64,000 nt of DNA from Pararobbsia silviterrae. GTDB taxonomy: Bacteria; Pseudomonadota; Gammaproteobacteria; Burkholderiales; Burkholderiaceae. The stretch spans positions 124,001-188,000 of the forward strand of contig NZ_RBZU01000003.1 in the NCBI RefSeq assembly GCF_003628125.1, read 5' to 3'. The translations under genes were made by a program, and so were the position numbers. The notes under the pieces were generated by a model that saw nothing but the letters and a program-made list of their open reading frames with translations, did no database searches and was not told where the DNA came from. Shown here one piece after another: positions 18,601 through 27,435 of the stretch (position 1 is the first letter of the stretch; every line of letters begins with the position of its first letter).

Positions 18601-20067
18601 TTATCGAAAGAACAACACGCTCAATATCGCAAAAACAGGCAACAGGATAGCGCCTGACCACGCCATATAGCCAAAGAACCCCGGCATCGCGACACCGCGC
18701 GACTGCGCGATCGACCGGACCATGAAGTTCGGCGCGTTGCCGATATAGGTATTCGCGCCCATGAACACCGCGCCGGCCGAGATCGCCGTCAGCGTCGAGG
18801 CACCATGCGACATCAGTTGCTGCGCGTCGCCGCCCGCGATATTGAAGAACACGAGATACGTCGGCGCATTGTCGAGAAACGACGACAGCAGGCCGGTGAC
18901 CCAGAAATACATGACGTCGTCGGGTCCGCCGTCGGGCTTCGCGACGCTTTGCGCGAGCCACGCGAACACGCCGTGTTCGCCCGCGCGCAGCATCGCGATC
19001 ACCGGCGCGATCGTGATGAAGATGGCCGCGAACAGCTTCGCGACCTCGACGATCGGCATCCAGTCGAATGCGTTGCGTTCGCGGACCCCGCGCGGCGTGC
19101 AGGCGAGCGAGACGATCGCGACCGCGACGAGCACGATGTCGCGGACCGCGTTCTGCAGTTCGACGCGCGTGCCGAGCACATCGAACCCGATGCCGGGCCG
19201 CCAGAGACCGCTCGACAGCACCGCCGCGCTCACGACAACGAGCAGCGCGATATTGCGCTTGCCTTCGATCCAGATCGCGCCGGTGTCCGGCGTCGGGTCG
19301 GCAAACGCGCTGCGGTACTCGCCGGGCATGCGCGCGAAACGCAAATCGATCGCGAAAAACAACGCCAGCAGAACGAGCGAGACGACGAGCAGCGGCAACC
19401 CCAGATGGGTCGCCGTCCACGCGAACGTGACGCCGTTCAGAAAACCGAGAAACAGCGGCGGATCGCCGAGCGGCGTCAGCGCGCCGCCGGCATTCGCGAC
19501 GAGGAAGATGAAGAACACGACGACATGCGCGCGGTGGCGCCGGTTGTCGTTCGCGCGCAGGACGGGCCGGATCAGCAGCATCGCGGCGCCCGTCGTGCCC
19601 ATGACGCTCGCGAGCACGGTGCCGATCGCGAGCAGCGTGGTATTGGTCGCGGGCGTGCCGCGCAGATTGCCGCGCACGCCGATGCCGCCCGCGACGACAT
19701 AGAGCGCGCAGAGCAAGACGATGAACGGCAAATACTCGTCGAACGCCGCGTGGACCACCGTCGCGAGCGCGGCATGGATCCCGGCCTGCACCGTGAACGG
19801 CGCCAGGAACGCCAGCGCCCAGACCGCCGCGATCTTGCCGTAATGGTGATGCCAGACGCGCGGCGCGCAGAGCGGAAACAAGGCGATCGAGAGCAACAGC
19901 CCCGCGAAAGGCAGTCCTGCGATCAGCGGCAGGCCCGCGGCATCGATTCCATGCGCGGCCGCTTGCGCATGCGCGGGATCGCCGGGCGACGCCGCATGGG
20001 CGGATGCGGCAAAGGATGCGGCCAACCACGCCCCTGCCGAGACCGGCGCCGCACGCACGGTACGCAT
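18601..20067 (-). CDS. NhaD/ArsB-superfamily sodium:proton antiporter-like protein
   Basis: An inner-membrane transporter of the ion-transporter superfamily, with about 12 hydrophobic segments along 488 residues. Conserved-looking stretches include ANAGGALTPLGDPPLFLGFL and SSFLDNAPTYLVFFN, typical of NhaD-like Na+/H+ antiporters. The start is uncertain. The ATG at 20067 gives a good signal-like N-terminus (MRTVRAAPVSAGAWLAASFA ending AHA-A); ATGs at 20214 and 20244 would add an Arg-rich, unlikely leader. The ion specificity cannot be read from sequence. It is followed 59 nt later by the dehydrogenase gene. Confidence 0.87.
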   Translation of the reverse strand: MRTVRAAPVSAGAWLAASFAASAHAASPGDPAHAQAAAHGIDAAGLPLIAGLPFAGLLLSIALFPLCAPRVWHHHYGKIAAVWALAFLAPFTVQAGIHAALATVVHAAFDEYLPFIVLLCALYVVAGGIGVRGNLRGTPATNTTLLAIGTVLASVMGTTGAAMLLIRPVLRANDNRRHRAHVVVFFIFLVANAGGALTPLGDPPLFLGFLNGVTFAWTATHLGLPLLVVSLVLLALFFAIDLRFARMPGEYRSAFADPTPDTGAIWIEGKRNIALLVVVSAAVLSSGLWRPGIGFDVLGTRVELQNAVRDIVLVAVAIVSLACTPRGVRERNAFDWMPIVEVAKLFAAIFITIAPVIAMLRAGEHGVFAWLAQSVAKPDGGPDDVMYFWVTGLLSSFLDNAPTYLVFFNIAGGDAQQLMSHGASTLTAISAGAVFMGANTYIGNAPNFMVRSIAQSRGVAMPGFFGYMAWSGAILLPVFAILSVLFFR

Positions 20068-20351
20068 CGTACGCACCGCGCCGACGGGGCGCGCGCCCCG
20101 CACGGCACGCCCCTCGCGCACACCGCGCACAGAAACCCTGCGGGATACGGCGCTCTCCACAGATTGAGCGTTCAAGCGACACCTCGGCAAACCGACAGGA
20201 AGGGGCACCAGCATAGTCCGCCCGCGTTCGTCATGCCGAGTCATCCGGATGGCCGGTGCGCATCCGAATCGGCGTCAATCGTCGGCTTCATGAGCCGACG
20301 CCACAAGTCGACGCCATGGGTCGACTCATGAATCGGCCTCACGAATCGGCG

Positions 20352-21542
20352 TCAAGCTTCGCCGACGGTCTGCTCGATCTCGAAGACCTGTCGCAGATAG
20401 GCGAGGTAGTGCTTGTCGTCGCACATGTTCTTGCCCGGCGAATCGCTGAGCTTCGCGACGGGCTGCCCGTTGCAGCGAACCATCTTGATCACGACCTGCA
20501 GCGGCGTATAGCCGAGATCGTTCGTCAGATTCGTGCCGACACCGAAGGCGAGCTTCGTGCGCCCCTTGAATCGTTCGTAGAGCTGTAACACTTTCGGAAT
20601 ATCGAGCGCGTCCGAAAACACCATGACCTTCGTCTTCGGATCGCAGCGATTGTCTTCGTAATGCCGGATCAGCCGCTCGCCCCATTCGAACGGATCGCCC
20701 GAATCGTGGCGCGCGCCGTCGAACAGCTTGCAGAAGTACATATCGAAGTCGCGCAGAAACGCCTTCATCCCGTAGACGTCGGACAGCGCGATGCCGAGGT
20801 CGCCGCGATACTCCTTCGCCCACATCTCGAAGCCATAGATCTGCGAATCGCGCAGCCGCGGCCCGAGCGCCTGGCACGCCTGCAGATATTCGTGGGCCAT
20901 CGTGCCGAGCGGCGTCAGGCCGTGCTTGTAGGCGAAAAACACATTGCTCGTGCCGGCGAACTGATCGCGCAGCGTGTCCTTGAGCATCAGCACGACTTCC
21001 TCGTGCCAGCGCTTCGAGAAGCGGCGCCGCGTGCCGTAGTCGGCGATCCGGCACTCGCTGTAGTCGGCGTTCGCGCCGAGCAGGCGGATCTTCTCGGCGG
21101 CGCGCGCACGGCCCTCGGCATAGTCGGGATCGGTCTGCGTGTTGCGGAAGTACACCTCGTTGACGATCGCGAGCACGGGCACTTCGAACAGGATCGTATG
21201 GAGCCAGGGCCCGGTGATCTTGATTTCGATCTCGCCGTTGTGCTTCGGCGATGCCGTGACCTCGATATGACGTTCGTTCAGATGAAACAGCTCGAGAAAG
21301 TCGATGAAGTCCGACTTCATGAATCGCCAGCTGCGCAGATAGTCGAGCTCCTGCGGTGTGAACCGCAAGGCGCAGAGGCCGCGAATCTCGTCACGAATCT
21401 CGTCGATGTAGGGCGTGAGATCGATATCGGGCGTGCGGCACCGGAACGCGTACTCGACCTCGGCGGACGGGAAGTGATGCAACACCACCTGCATCATCGT
21501 GAACTTGTAGAGGTCAGTGTCGAGCAGCGAGGTAATGATCAT
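20352..21542 (-). CDS. pncB: Nicotinate phosphoribosyltransferase PncB
   Basis: PncB joins nicotinate to PRPP with ATP, salvaging NAD precursors. The 396-residue protein begins [20 protein letters not shown], the family N-terminus, and includes the [22 protein letters not shown] block with the catalytic His region, [12 protein letters not shown], and [15 protein letters not shown]. The ATG at 21542 is chosen over a frame extended to 21578. nadD, which acts on the product nicotinate mononucleotide, lies elsewhere in this window at 32.5 kb. Confidence 0.96.
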   Translation of the reverse strand: MIITSLLDTDLYKFTMMQVVLHHFPSAEVEYAFRCRTPDIDLTPYIDEIRDEIRGLCALRFTPQELDYLRSWRFMKSDFIDFLELFHLNERHIEVTASPKHNGEIEIKITGPWLHTILFEVPVLAIVNEVYFRNTQTDPDYAEGRARAAEKIRLLGANADYSECRIADYGTRRRFSKRWHEEVVLMLKDTLRDQFAGTSNVFFAYKHGLTPLGTMAHEYLQACQALGPRLRDSQIYGFEMWAKEYRGDLGIALSDVYGMKAFLRDFDMYFCKLFDGARHDSGDPFEWGERLIRHYEDNRCDPKTKVMVFSDALDIPKVLQLYERFKGRTKLAFGVGTNLTNDLGYTPLQVVIKMVRCNGQPVAKLSDSPGKNMCDDKHYLAYLRQVFEIEQTVGEA

Positions 21543-21849
21543 GGGACGCGGGTCGGATCCGGAACGCAGGCGGGTCATGGTACCCGAAAGGTCCTAAACG
21601 CAGGGGGATACCCGGACGCCGCCCGCGCGCGGCATCAGGTCGCGGCCCGTAGACGCCGGATGAGGCACCAAACCGCACGCGAGACGCGCCATGCCGGCCC
21701 TCGACGTTCGCGTCCCGGATCCAATATGCAAATCACCAAACGATCTGATTTCGCGCGGACCCGGGTTCGGTCCGAGCCAGGCGTCTAGGCTACAATATCG
21801 GTTTTAGCGAAATGCCGTTGACGGCACCTACCGTTCTGCAGGAGTTTGC

Positions 21850-22173
21850 ATGACTCACGTTGTGACCGAAAGCTGCATCAAATGCCGCTATACCGATTGC
21901 GTCGATGTATGCCCGGTGGATTGCTTCCGCGAAGGCCCGAATTTCCTCGCGATCGATCCGGATGAATGTATCGACTGCGCAGTCTGCGTGGCCGAATGCC
22001 CGGTCAATGCGATCTACGCCGAAGAAGACGTCCCCGGCGATCAGCAAGCGTTCACCGCGCTGAATGCCGAACTCGCGAAGAACTGGCCGAGCATCACGAA
22101 GACGAAGCCCGCGCTTCCCGAAGCCGAAGAATTCAAGGACGTGAAGGACAAGCTCGCGCTGCTCGTTCGCTGA
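21850..22173 (+). CDS. fdxA: Seven-iron type ferredoxin FdxA
   Basis: A 107-residue soluble ferredoxin with one [3Fe-4S] and one [4Fe-4S] cluster. The ligands are visible: [17 protein letters not shown], then [14 protein letters not shown]. The C-terminal third after residue 60 is the usual long tail of the FdxA family. The ATG at 21850 is preceded by a GGAG-like site (CAGGAG). No partner oxidoreductase is adjacent; it stands alone before the tRNA genes. Confidence 0.97.
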   Translation: MTHVVTESCIKCRYTDCVDVCPVDCFREGPNFLAIDPDECIDCAVCVAECPVNAIYAEEDVPGDQQAFTALNAELAKNWPSITKTKPALPEAEEFKDVKDKLALLVR

Positions 22174-22306
22174 TTCCACGCGAGCAGTGCAATTCGCCGC
22201 GTGAGAGCAATGCGACGTGAACGGCACGCCGATGATGCGAGACCGATCGTCACGACGCAGAACCGATCCCGATGGATCCGCAGCGTAAAAAAAGCGCGCC
22301 AGACGC

Positions 22307-22335
22307 TTGACAGCATAGTGCCCACTCCATAAACT
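22307..22335 (+). promoter_or_regulatory. Promoter of the first tRNA-Asn gene
   Basis: Consensus TTGACA at 22307-22312, 17-nt spacer, TAAACT at 22330-22335. Transcription would start about 10 nt before the mature tRNA 5' end. Confidence 0.75.
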
Positions 22336-22351
22336 CTTGCTTCTCTGCTGT

Positions 22352-22427
22352 TCCCCGATAGCTCAGTTGGTAGAGCGCCGGACTGTTAATCCGTAGGTCC
22401 CTGGTTCGAGCCCAGGTCGGGGAGCCA
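22352..22427 (+). tRNA. tRNA-Asn (GTT), copy 1
   Basis: A 76-nt cloverleaf with acceptor TCCCCGA/TCGGGGA, D-arm GCTC...GAGC, anticodon loop CTGTTAA (anticodon GTT), T-arm around GTTCGAG, and an encoded CCA end. Confidence 0.97.
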
Positions 22428-22439
22428 AAAGCTTCAAAG

Positions 22440-22482
22440 CAAAAGGCCAGCACGATGATACTGTGCAGGCCTTTTGTGTTTT
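22440..22482 (+). terminator. Terminator after tRNA-Asn copy 1
   Basis: CAAAAGGCC pairs with GGCCTTTTG, with a short inner GCAC/GTGC stem, followed by TGTTTT. Confidence 0.8.
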
Positions 22483-22626
22483 AAGACGTTGTGATTGAGT
22501 TTTAAAAAGTCGGTCTGATTATCCGCAGGACTTCCCACGGACATTCAACAGCAGGCGCTCGAATCATTCAGCGCGCGTGCATTGCCGATTTCAATTCGAT
22601 TCAACACGACGTCGAATGGTTGCTGT

Positions 22627-22702
22627 TCCCCGATAGCTCAGTCGGTAGAGCGCCGGACTGTTAATCCGTAGGTCCCTGGTTCGAGCCCAGGTCGGGGAGC
22701 CA
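22627..22702 (+). tRNA. tRNA-Asn (GTT), copy 2
   Basis: A 76-nt cloverleaf identical to copy 1 except one D-loop base (GTCGG instead of GTTGG), with encoded CCA. No clear separate promoter is visible upstream, and a terminator separates it from copy 1, so either a weak promoter or read-through must serve it. Confidence 0.97.
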
Positions 22703-22710
22703 AAGGCTTC

Positions 22711-22752
22711 AAAAGCAAAAGGCCCGCATATCCATGCGGGCCTTTTGCTTTT
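22711..22752 (+). terminator. Terminator after tRNA-Asn copy 2
   Basis: A perfect 19-bp stem (starting AAAAGCAAAAGGCCCGCAT) around an ATCC loop, ending in TTTTGCTTTT. The A-tract and T-tract make it likely to work on both strands. Confidence 0.9.
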
Positions 22753-23017
22753 CTGCATTCAACCGTATCCGGCATGGATGCGATTCATCCATGCGAGCGC
22801 AAACAAGCGCAGCGTCACACGCGACGCTGACATGTCCACACACCCCATCGACGCATCCGCATGCCGACCTCAACACGACGACCGACGTCGTCGTGTTCGT
22901 CGCGACGTTTACGATGCGTTTCTCATTTGCGACGGCCGTCCCGCGTCAGGTACGCTGCGTGCTTTTTGACACGCGATACCCCTCGCGTCCCGCCCCTCCC
23001 AACCTGAAGGAATCGCT

Positions 23018-23170
23018 ATGAACGTTTCGCTGAGCCTGGGCCCGCTTGTTTCGCTGATCGCCGGGTGCCTGATCCTGATCATGCCGAATCTGCTCAACTA
23101 CATCGTCGCGCTGTATCTGATCGTGATCGGCGTGATGGGCCTCTTCGGCGTCGGCGGCCTGCACATCTGA
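23018..23170 (+). CDS. DUF3096 family small membrane protein
   Basis: A 50-residue hydrophobic protein starting MNVSLSLGPLVSLIAGCLIL and continuing IMPNLLNYIVALYLIVIGVM. It matches the small DUF3096 family as I remember it: two short membrane helices separated by a MPNLLNY turn. Function unknown. A GAAGGAA ribosome binding site lies just upstream. It is monocistronic. Confidence 0.85.
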   Translation: MNVSLSLGPLVSLIAGCLILIMPNLLNYIVALYLIVIGVMGLFGVGGLHI

Positions 23171-23242
23171 ATCGCGCGGACGCGATGGACGATCCGCGTC
23201 ACCGCCGGTCGGCCATCGCACGCTCCGTGCGAGGCATCGCGA

Positions 23243-23491
23243 TCAGCCGTGAACGAGCTGATCGAGCCGCAGCTTGCCTTGGAGCGACAGCCCGCCGACC
23301 TCGTAGTGGCCGTGACTCCCATGAATGTGGACGAAGCAGCCGCGTTCCATGAGGAAGGTCGCGGTCGCGTCGAGACAGTTCTGCGACAAACCGAGATTCT
23401 GACAATTGAGCCGGACCACGTCTTGCGCGTCGGCGACGCGGCCCGCGGCGGACAACAAGGCAATGCAGTCGGATTTCGATGGCGTAAGCAT
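23243..23491 (-). CDS. Hypothetical 82-residue protein
   Basis: I do not recognise this protein. From the ATG at 23491 it runs MLTPSKSDCIALLSAAGRVA and ends HYEVGGLSLQGKLRLDQLVHG. It has a helical N-terminal half and a short beta-like His/Gly segment (FVHIHGSHGHYEVGGLSLQG), loosely like a small winged-helix, with four Cys residues. A GGGAGC ribosome binding site 4 nt before this ATG supports it over the in-frame ATG at 23503. It is divergent from the GH15 gene. Confidence 0.55.
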   Translation of the reverse strand: MLTPSKSDCIALLSAAGRVADAQDVVRLNCQNLGLSQNCLDATATFLMERGCFVHIHGSHGHYEVGGLSLQGKLRLDQLVHG

Positions 23492-23835
23492 GAACGCTCC
23501 CAAGATCTTGTGGATCGATGTTCAGCTGTGAATCGGCGAGGGCATCGGATCGATGTCCGGCGTGTGAGTCTCACGCGCGTCGCCGCATCTCGAATCCCGA
23601 TTCTAATCGGCGAAAAATCGAACGCAAGCGTATCCATCACGCTCGAACCGCTTTTACATGCGGCAAATCGTCACAGGTCAATTCGTCTAAACCATGCGGT
23701 CGGATTGACCGATATCCAGATAGTCGACGGTCTCATCACGCGCAAACGATTGAACGATTCGTTACTATCGACATTCGTCGGCGAACCCCGGTGCGAGACG
23801 CGCGCCTCGTGCCTTTCGAACAGAAAATATTGCTT
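23492..23835. other. Intergenic region upstream of the GH15 gene
   Basis: About 340 nt between two divergent genes. It is lower in GC than its surroundings. No convincing -35/-10 pair, hairpin or repeat was found, although TTGACC and TACTAT boxes occur at unsuitable spacing. Confidence 0.4.
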
Positions 23836-25650
23836 ATGGCTGCTCGCATCGAAGACTACGCATTGATCGGAGATGGCCATACGGCCGCGCTCGTTTCCCG
23901 GGACGGATCCGTCGATTGGCTCTGCTGGCCGCGATTCGATTCGTCGGCCTGTTTCGCGGCGCTGCTCGGCACGCCCGACAACGGACGCTGGCTCATCGCG
24001 CCCCAAGAGGCGACGACGCACGTGCGCCGGCACTATCGCGACGGCACGCTGATTCTCGAAACGGACTACGAAACGTCGACGGGCAGCGTGACCGTCGTCG
24101 ATTTCATGCCGCTGCGCAACGGATGGTCGGAGCTGATCCGGATCGTGTTCGGCAAGCGCGGGACGGTCGACATGAAGATGGAGATGGCGCTGCGCTTCGA
24201 CTATGGCGCGGCCGTGCCCTGGGTCACGCGCCTGCCCGACGACTCGGGCCTGCGCGCGATCGCGGGGCCCGACATGGTGATCCTGCGGACCCCCGTCGAT
24301 CTCGTCGGCGTGAATTTCCACACGGAAGCGCATTTCCGCGTCGAGGCCGGACAGGCGGTGCCGTTCACGCTCGCCTACGCGCCTTCGCATCACGCGCCGC
24401 CGCCCGCCGGCAATCCGCGCAATGCACTCGCGAAGACCGAGAACTATTGGCGCGAATGGACGGGGCGCAGCACGGTCGAAGGCCGCTACGCGGAGCCGAT
24501 CCAGCGCTCGCTGATCACGCTCAAGGCGCTCGCTTACGAACCGACGGGCGGCATCGTCGCCGCGCCGACGACGTCGCTGCCCGAAGCGATCGGCGGCACG
24601 CGCAACTGGGACTACCGCTACACCTGGCTGCGCGACGCGACGATCACGCTGCTCGCGCTCATGCGCTGCGGGTACTACGACGAGGCCGGCAAATGGCGCG
24701 ACTGGCTCGCGCGCGCGATCGCGGGCTCGCCGGACCAGCTCCGGATCATGTATGGCCTCGCGGGCGAGCGGCGCCTGCCCGAATGGGAAGTGCCCTGGCT
24801 GTCGGGCTATGAAAACTCGCAGCCCGTGCGTATCGGCAATCAGGCGGTCGACCAGCTCCAGCTCGACGTCTACGGCGAAGTCATGAACGCCCTCTATGTC
24901 GCGCGCGCGGGCGGCCTGCCGGCCGACGAGACGTCGTGGCCGATCCAGAACGCGCTCGTCGATCATCTCGCGACGATCTGGACCCAGCCCGACGAAGGCA
25001 TCTGGGAAGTCCGCGGCGGCCGGCAACACTTCACGTTCTCGAAGGTCATGGCATGGGTCGCCGTCGATCGCGCGATCAAGTCCGTCGAGCGCTTCGGCGT
25101 CGACGGCCCGCTCGACGCGTGGCGCACGCTGCGCGAGCGCATCCACGCCGATGTCTGCGCGAACGCCTGGAGTCCGAAGCGACAGGCCTTCACGCAGGCC
25201 TACGGCAGCGACAACCTCGATGCGAGCGTGCTGCTCATGTCCTTGCTCGGCTTCCTGCCGGCGAGCGATCCGCGCATGCGCAGCACGATCGAGGCGATCG
25301 AGAAGGATCTGACCGACGGCGGGCTCGTGATGCGCTACCGGACCGAACATACGGCCGACGGCCTGCCGCCCGGGGAGGGCACCTTCCTCGCCTGCAGTTT
25401 CTGGATGGCCGACAATCTCGCGCTGATCGGCCGCCGCGACGAGGCGCACGCGCTTTACGAGCATCTGCTGTCGCTGCGCAACGACGTCGGCCTGCTTGCG
25501 GAGGAATACGACGTGATCCGGCAGCGTCAGGTCGGCAATTTCCCGCAGGCGTTCTCGCACGTCGCGCTGATCCACACGGGTCTGAATCTCATGCGCCACG
25601 AGCAGTCGATCGCACAGGCGGCCGGCCAGCCGGCGAGCACCGAGGCGTGA
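23836..25650 (+). CDS. Glycoside hydrolase family 15 protein (glucoamylase/trehalase-like)
   Basis: A 604-residue GH15-like cytoplasmic protein with no signal peptide. It begins MAARIEDYALIGDGHTAALV then SVDWLCWPRFDS, the family N-terminal domain; the (alpha/alpha)6 catalytic part carries GGTRNWDYRYTWLRDA, QLDVYGEVMNALY, GIWEVRGGRQHFTFSKVMAW and PPGEGTFLACSFWMADNLAL, which hold the usual acidic active-site residues. Related enzymes cleave trehalose or short alpha-glucans; substrate not determined. The start at 23836 is chosen because similarity starts there, although the frame is open from 23518. Confidence 0.92.
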   Translation: MAARIEDYALIGDGHTAALVSRDGSVDWLCWPRFDSSACFAALLGTPDNGRWLIAPQEATTHVRRHYRDGTLILETDYETSTGSVTVVDFMPLRNGWSELIRIVFGKRGTVDMKMEMALRFDYGAAVPWVTRLPDDSGLRAIAGPDMVILRTPVDLVGVNFHTEAHFRVEAGQAVPFTLAYAPSHHAPPPAGNPRNALAKTENYWREWTGRSTVEGRYAEPIQRSLITLKALAYEPTGGIVAAPTTSLPEAIGGTRNWDYRYTWLRDATITLLALMRCGYYDEAGKWRDWLARAIAGSPDQLRIMYGLAGERRLPEWEVPWLSGYENSQPVRIGNQAVDQLQLDVYGEVMNALYVARAGGLPADETSWPIQNALVDHLATIWTQPDEGIWEVRGGRQHFTFSKVMAWVAVDRAIKSVERFGVDGPLDAWRTLRERIHADVCANAWSPKRQAFTQAYGSDNLDASVLLMSLLGFLPASDPRMRSTIEAIEKDLTDGGLVMRYRTEHTADGLPPGEGTFLACSFWMADNLALIGRRDEAHALYEHLLSLRNDVGLLAEEYDVIRQRQVGNFPQAFSHVALIHTGLNLMRHEQSIAQAAGQPASTEA

Positions 25651-25987
25651 AATCCCCCATGCGCGGTACGCCAAAATGCGCCGCAGCAAAAGAAGGAACA
25701 ACGGGTTCGAAGCAAAACGACATTTCGCAACGCGTCATTTACACGACACGATGACGCGCACATACTCCCTAAACCTCTGGTAAAAAAGCATTTTTATGGA
25801 ATGCTGCCATGCGGCACAAGGGTTTGTCCCGTATGATGGCGGAACATATATCAGTGGTAGAGTCAATGCCAGTCCGATTTTTGCTGCAATGCAGCGCCGG
25901 CAGGCTCGCCCGCCCCGTGCAATACATGGATTTTGTTGAACCACGCTGACGCCAGTCCGGCGGTCGGCGGTGAGATCAGGAAGCGCG
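25651..25987 (+). other. Intergenic region before phaZ
   Basis: About 340 nt, partly AT-rich. It holds the candidate phaZ promoter at 25824-25852 and an A-run/T-run pair near 25783-25798. I see no gene. Confidence 0.45.
25824..25852 (+). promoter_or_regulatory. Possible phaZ promoter
   Basis: TTGTCC, 17-nt spacer, TATATC; each box matches the sigma-70 consensus at 4 of 6 positions. The implied leader is about 130 nt. Confidence 0.4.
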
Positions 25988-27247
25988 ATGCTTTACCAAC
26001 TACACGAAATACAGCGTGCGTTCTGGGGCCCGTTCACCGCATGGGCGGAAGCGGCTTCCAAGTCGTTCGTGAATCCCGCGAGTCCGCTCGCGTACGTGCC
26101 GGGCGCCTCGCGCCTCGCCGCGGGCTACGAGCTCATGTACCGGCTCGGCAAGGACTATGAAAAGCCCGAATTCGATATCAAGGCCATCGAGAAGGACGGC
26201 CTGAGCATTCCGATCGTCGAGCAGACGATCATCGAAAAGCCCTTCTGCCGTCTGATGCGCTTCAAGCGGTATTCGGACGACGCGAAGGAAGTCAGCGTCA
26301 TGAAGGAAGAGCCCGTCGTGCTCGTCTGCGCGCCGCTCTCGGGCCACCACGCGACGCTGCTGCGTGACACGGTCCGCACGCTGCTCCAGGATCACAAGGT
26401 CTACATCACCGACTGGATCGACGCGCGGATGGTGCCGTTCGACGAAGGCGCGTTCCACCTCGACGACTACATCGCGTATATCCAGGACTTCATCCGCCAT
26501 ATCGGCGCGAAGAACCTCCACGTGATCTCGGTCTGCCAGCCGACCGTGCCGGTCCTCGCCGCGATTTCGCTGCTCGCGAGCCGCGGTGAAGACACGCCGC
26601 TCACGATGACGATGATGGGCGGCCCGATCGACGCGCGCAAGAGCCCGACCGCGGTCAACTCGCTCGCGACGAAGCACTCGTACGAGTGGTTCGAGAACAA
26701 CGTGATCTACACGGTGCCGTCGAACTATCCGGGCGTCGGCCGCAAGGTTTATCCGGGCTTCCTCCAGCACACGGGCTTCGTCGCGATGAACCCCGAGCGG
26801 CACCTGACCGCGCACTGGGAGTTCTACGAGAATCTCGTGCGCGGCGACGAAGAAGATGCCGATGCGCATCGCCGCTTCTACGACGAATACAACTCCGTGC
26901 TCGATATGGCGGCCGAGTATTACCTCGAGACGATCCGGATCGTGTTCCAGGAATTCCGGCTCGCCGAAGGCACATGGGTCGTCGAGGGCGAGCCCGTACG
27001 CCCGCAGGACATCAAGACCACGGCGCTGTTCACGATCGAGGGCGAACTCGACGATATCTCGGGCGACGGCCAGACGCGCGCGGCGCATGAGCTGTGCACG
27101 AGCATTCCGGCCGATTCGCGTCGTCATTTCACGGCCGAGAAGTGCGGCCACTACGGCATCTTCTCGGGCCGCCGCTGGCGCAACATCATCTATCCGCAGA
27201 TTCGCGACTTCATCAACGAGCATCAGCCGGAGACGGTGGCCGCCTGA
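25988..27247 (+). CDS. phaZ: Intracellular poly(3-hydroxybutyrate) depolymerase PhaZ
   Basis: PhaZ mobilises stored polyhydroxybutyrate granules by hydrolysing the native polymer inside the cell. The 419-residue protein has the same length as Cupriavidus necator PhaZa1, and the reported triad falls at the same numbers here: Cys183 in VISVCQPTVPV, Asp355 in EGELDDISGD and His388 in AEKCGHYGIFSG. The Cys nucleophile replaces the lipase-box Ser. The ATG at 25988 follows an AGGAAG site. A strong terminator lies downstream. No phaC or phasin gene is in the window. Confidence 0.95.
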   Translation: MLYQLHEIQRAFWGPFTAWAEAASKSFVNPASPLAYVPGASRLAAGYELMYRLGKDYEKPEFDIKAIEKDGLSIPIVEQTIIEKPFCRLMRFKRYSDDAKEVSVMKEEPVVLVCAPLSGHHATLLRDTVRTLLQDHKVYITDWIDARMVPFDEGAFHLDDYIAYIQDFIRHIGAKNLHVISVCQPTVPVLAAISLLASRGEDTPLTMTMMGGPIDARKSPTAVNSLATKHSYEWFENNVIYTVPSNYPGVGRKVYPGFLQHTGFVAMNPERHLTAHWEFYENLVRGDEEDADAHRRFYDEYNSVLDMAAEYYLETIRIVFQEFRLAEGTWVVEGEPVRPQDIKTTALFTIEGELDDISGDGQTRAAHELCTSIPADSRRHFTAEKCGHYGIFSGRRWRNIIYPQIRDFINEHQPETVAA

Positions 27248-27257
27248 GGCGGTGAAC

Positions 27258-27299
27258 TGACCGGATGACGTGGCCTGATGACGCGGCCTGATGACCAGG
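27258..27299 (+). repeat. Three imperfect 13-bp tandem repeats after phaZ
   Basis: Units at 27261, 27274 and 27287 of the form CCTGATGACGCGG with 2-3 differences each. Confidence 0.6.
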
Positions 27300-27364
27300 G
27301 CGTCCTGACAGGGTCGTGCGCCGCATGCAGTCACACCGCTTCGGCATCGACGCGACCGCTTGAA

Positions 27365-27407
27365 CGACGGCCGCCGGATTCGAGATCCGGCGGCCGTTTT
27401 GTTTTTG
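27365..27407 (+). terminator. Terminator after phaZ
   Basis: A perfect 13-bp stem (ACGGCCGCCGGAT with its complement) around TCGAG, followed by TTTGTTTTT. Confidence 0.88.
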
Positions 27408-27435
27408 CGCCCTACCCGATCACCTGCCCGGCCAC

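Noticed and set aside
17546..20182. Long frame that would fuse the 2-hydroxyacid dehydrogenase to 540 upstream residues
   Set aside because: The upstream part overlaps the antiporter gene in another frame and is Arg-rich nonsense; a GTG at 18541 begins the real protein.
22352..22702. tRNA-Asn pair as an integration site of a genomic island
   Set aside because: No integrase, no direct repeat of a tRNA 3' end beyond the full second copy, and core genes on both sides.
23671..25701. 676-codon antisense frame over the GH15 gene
   Set aside because: Shadow of a gene with clear GH15 motifs on the other strand.
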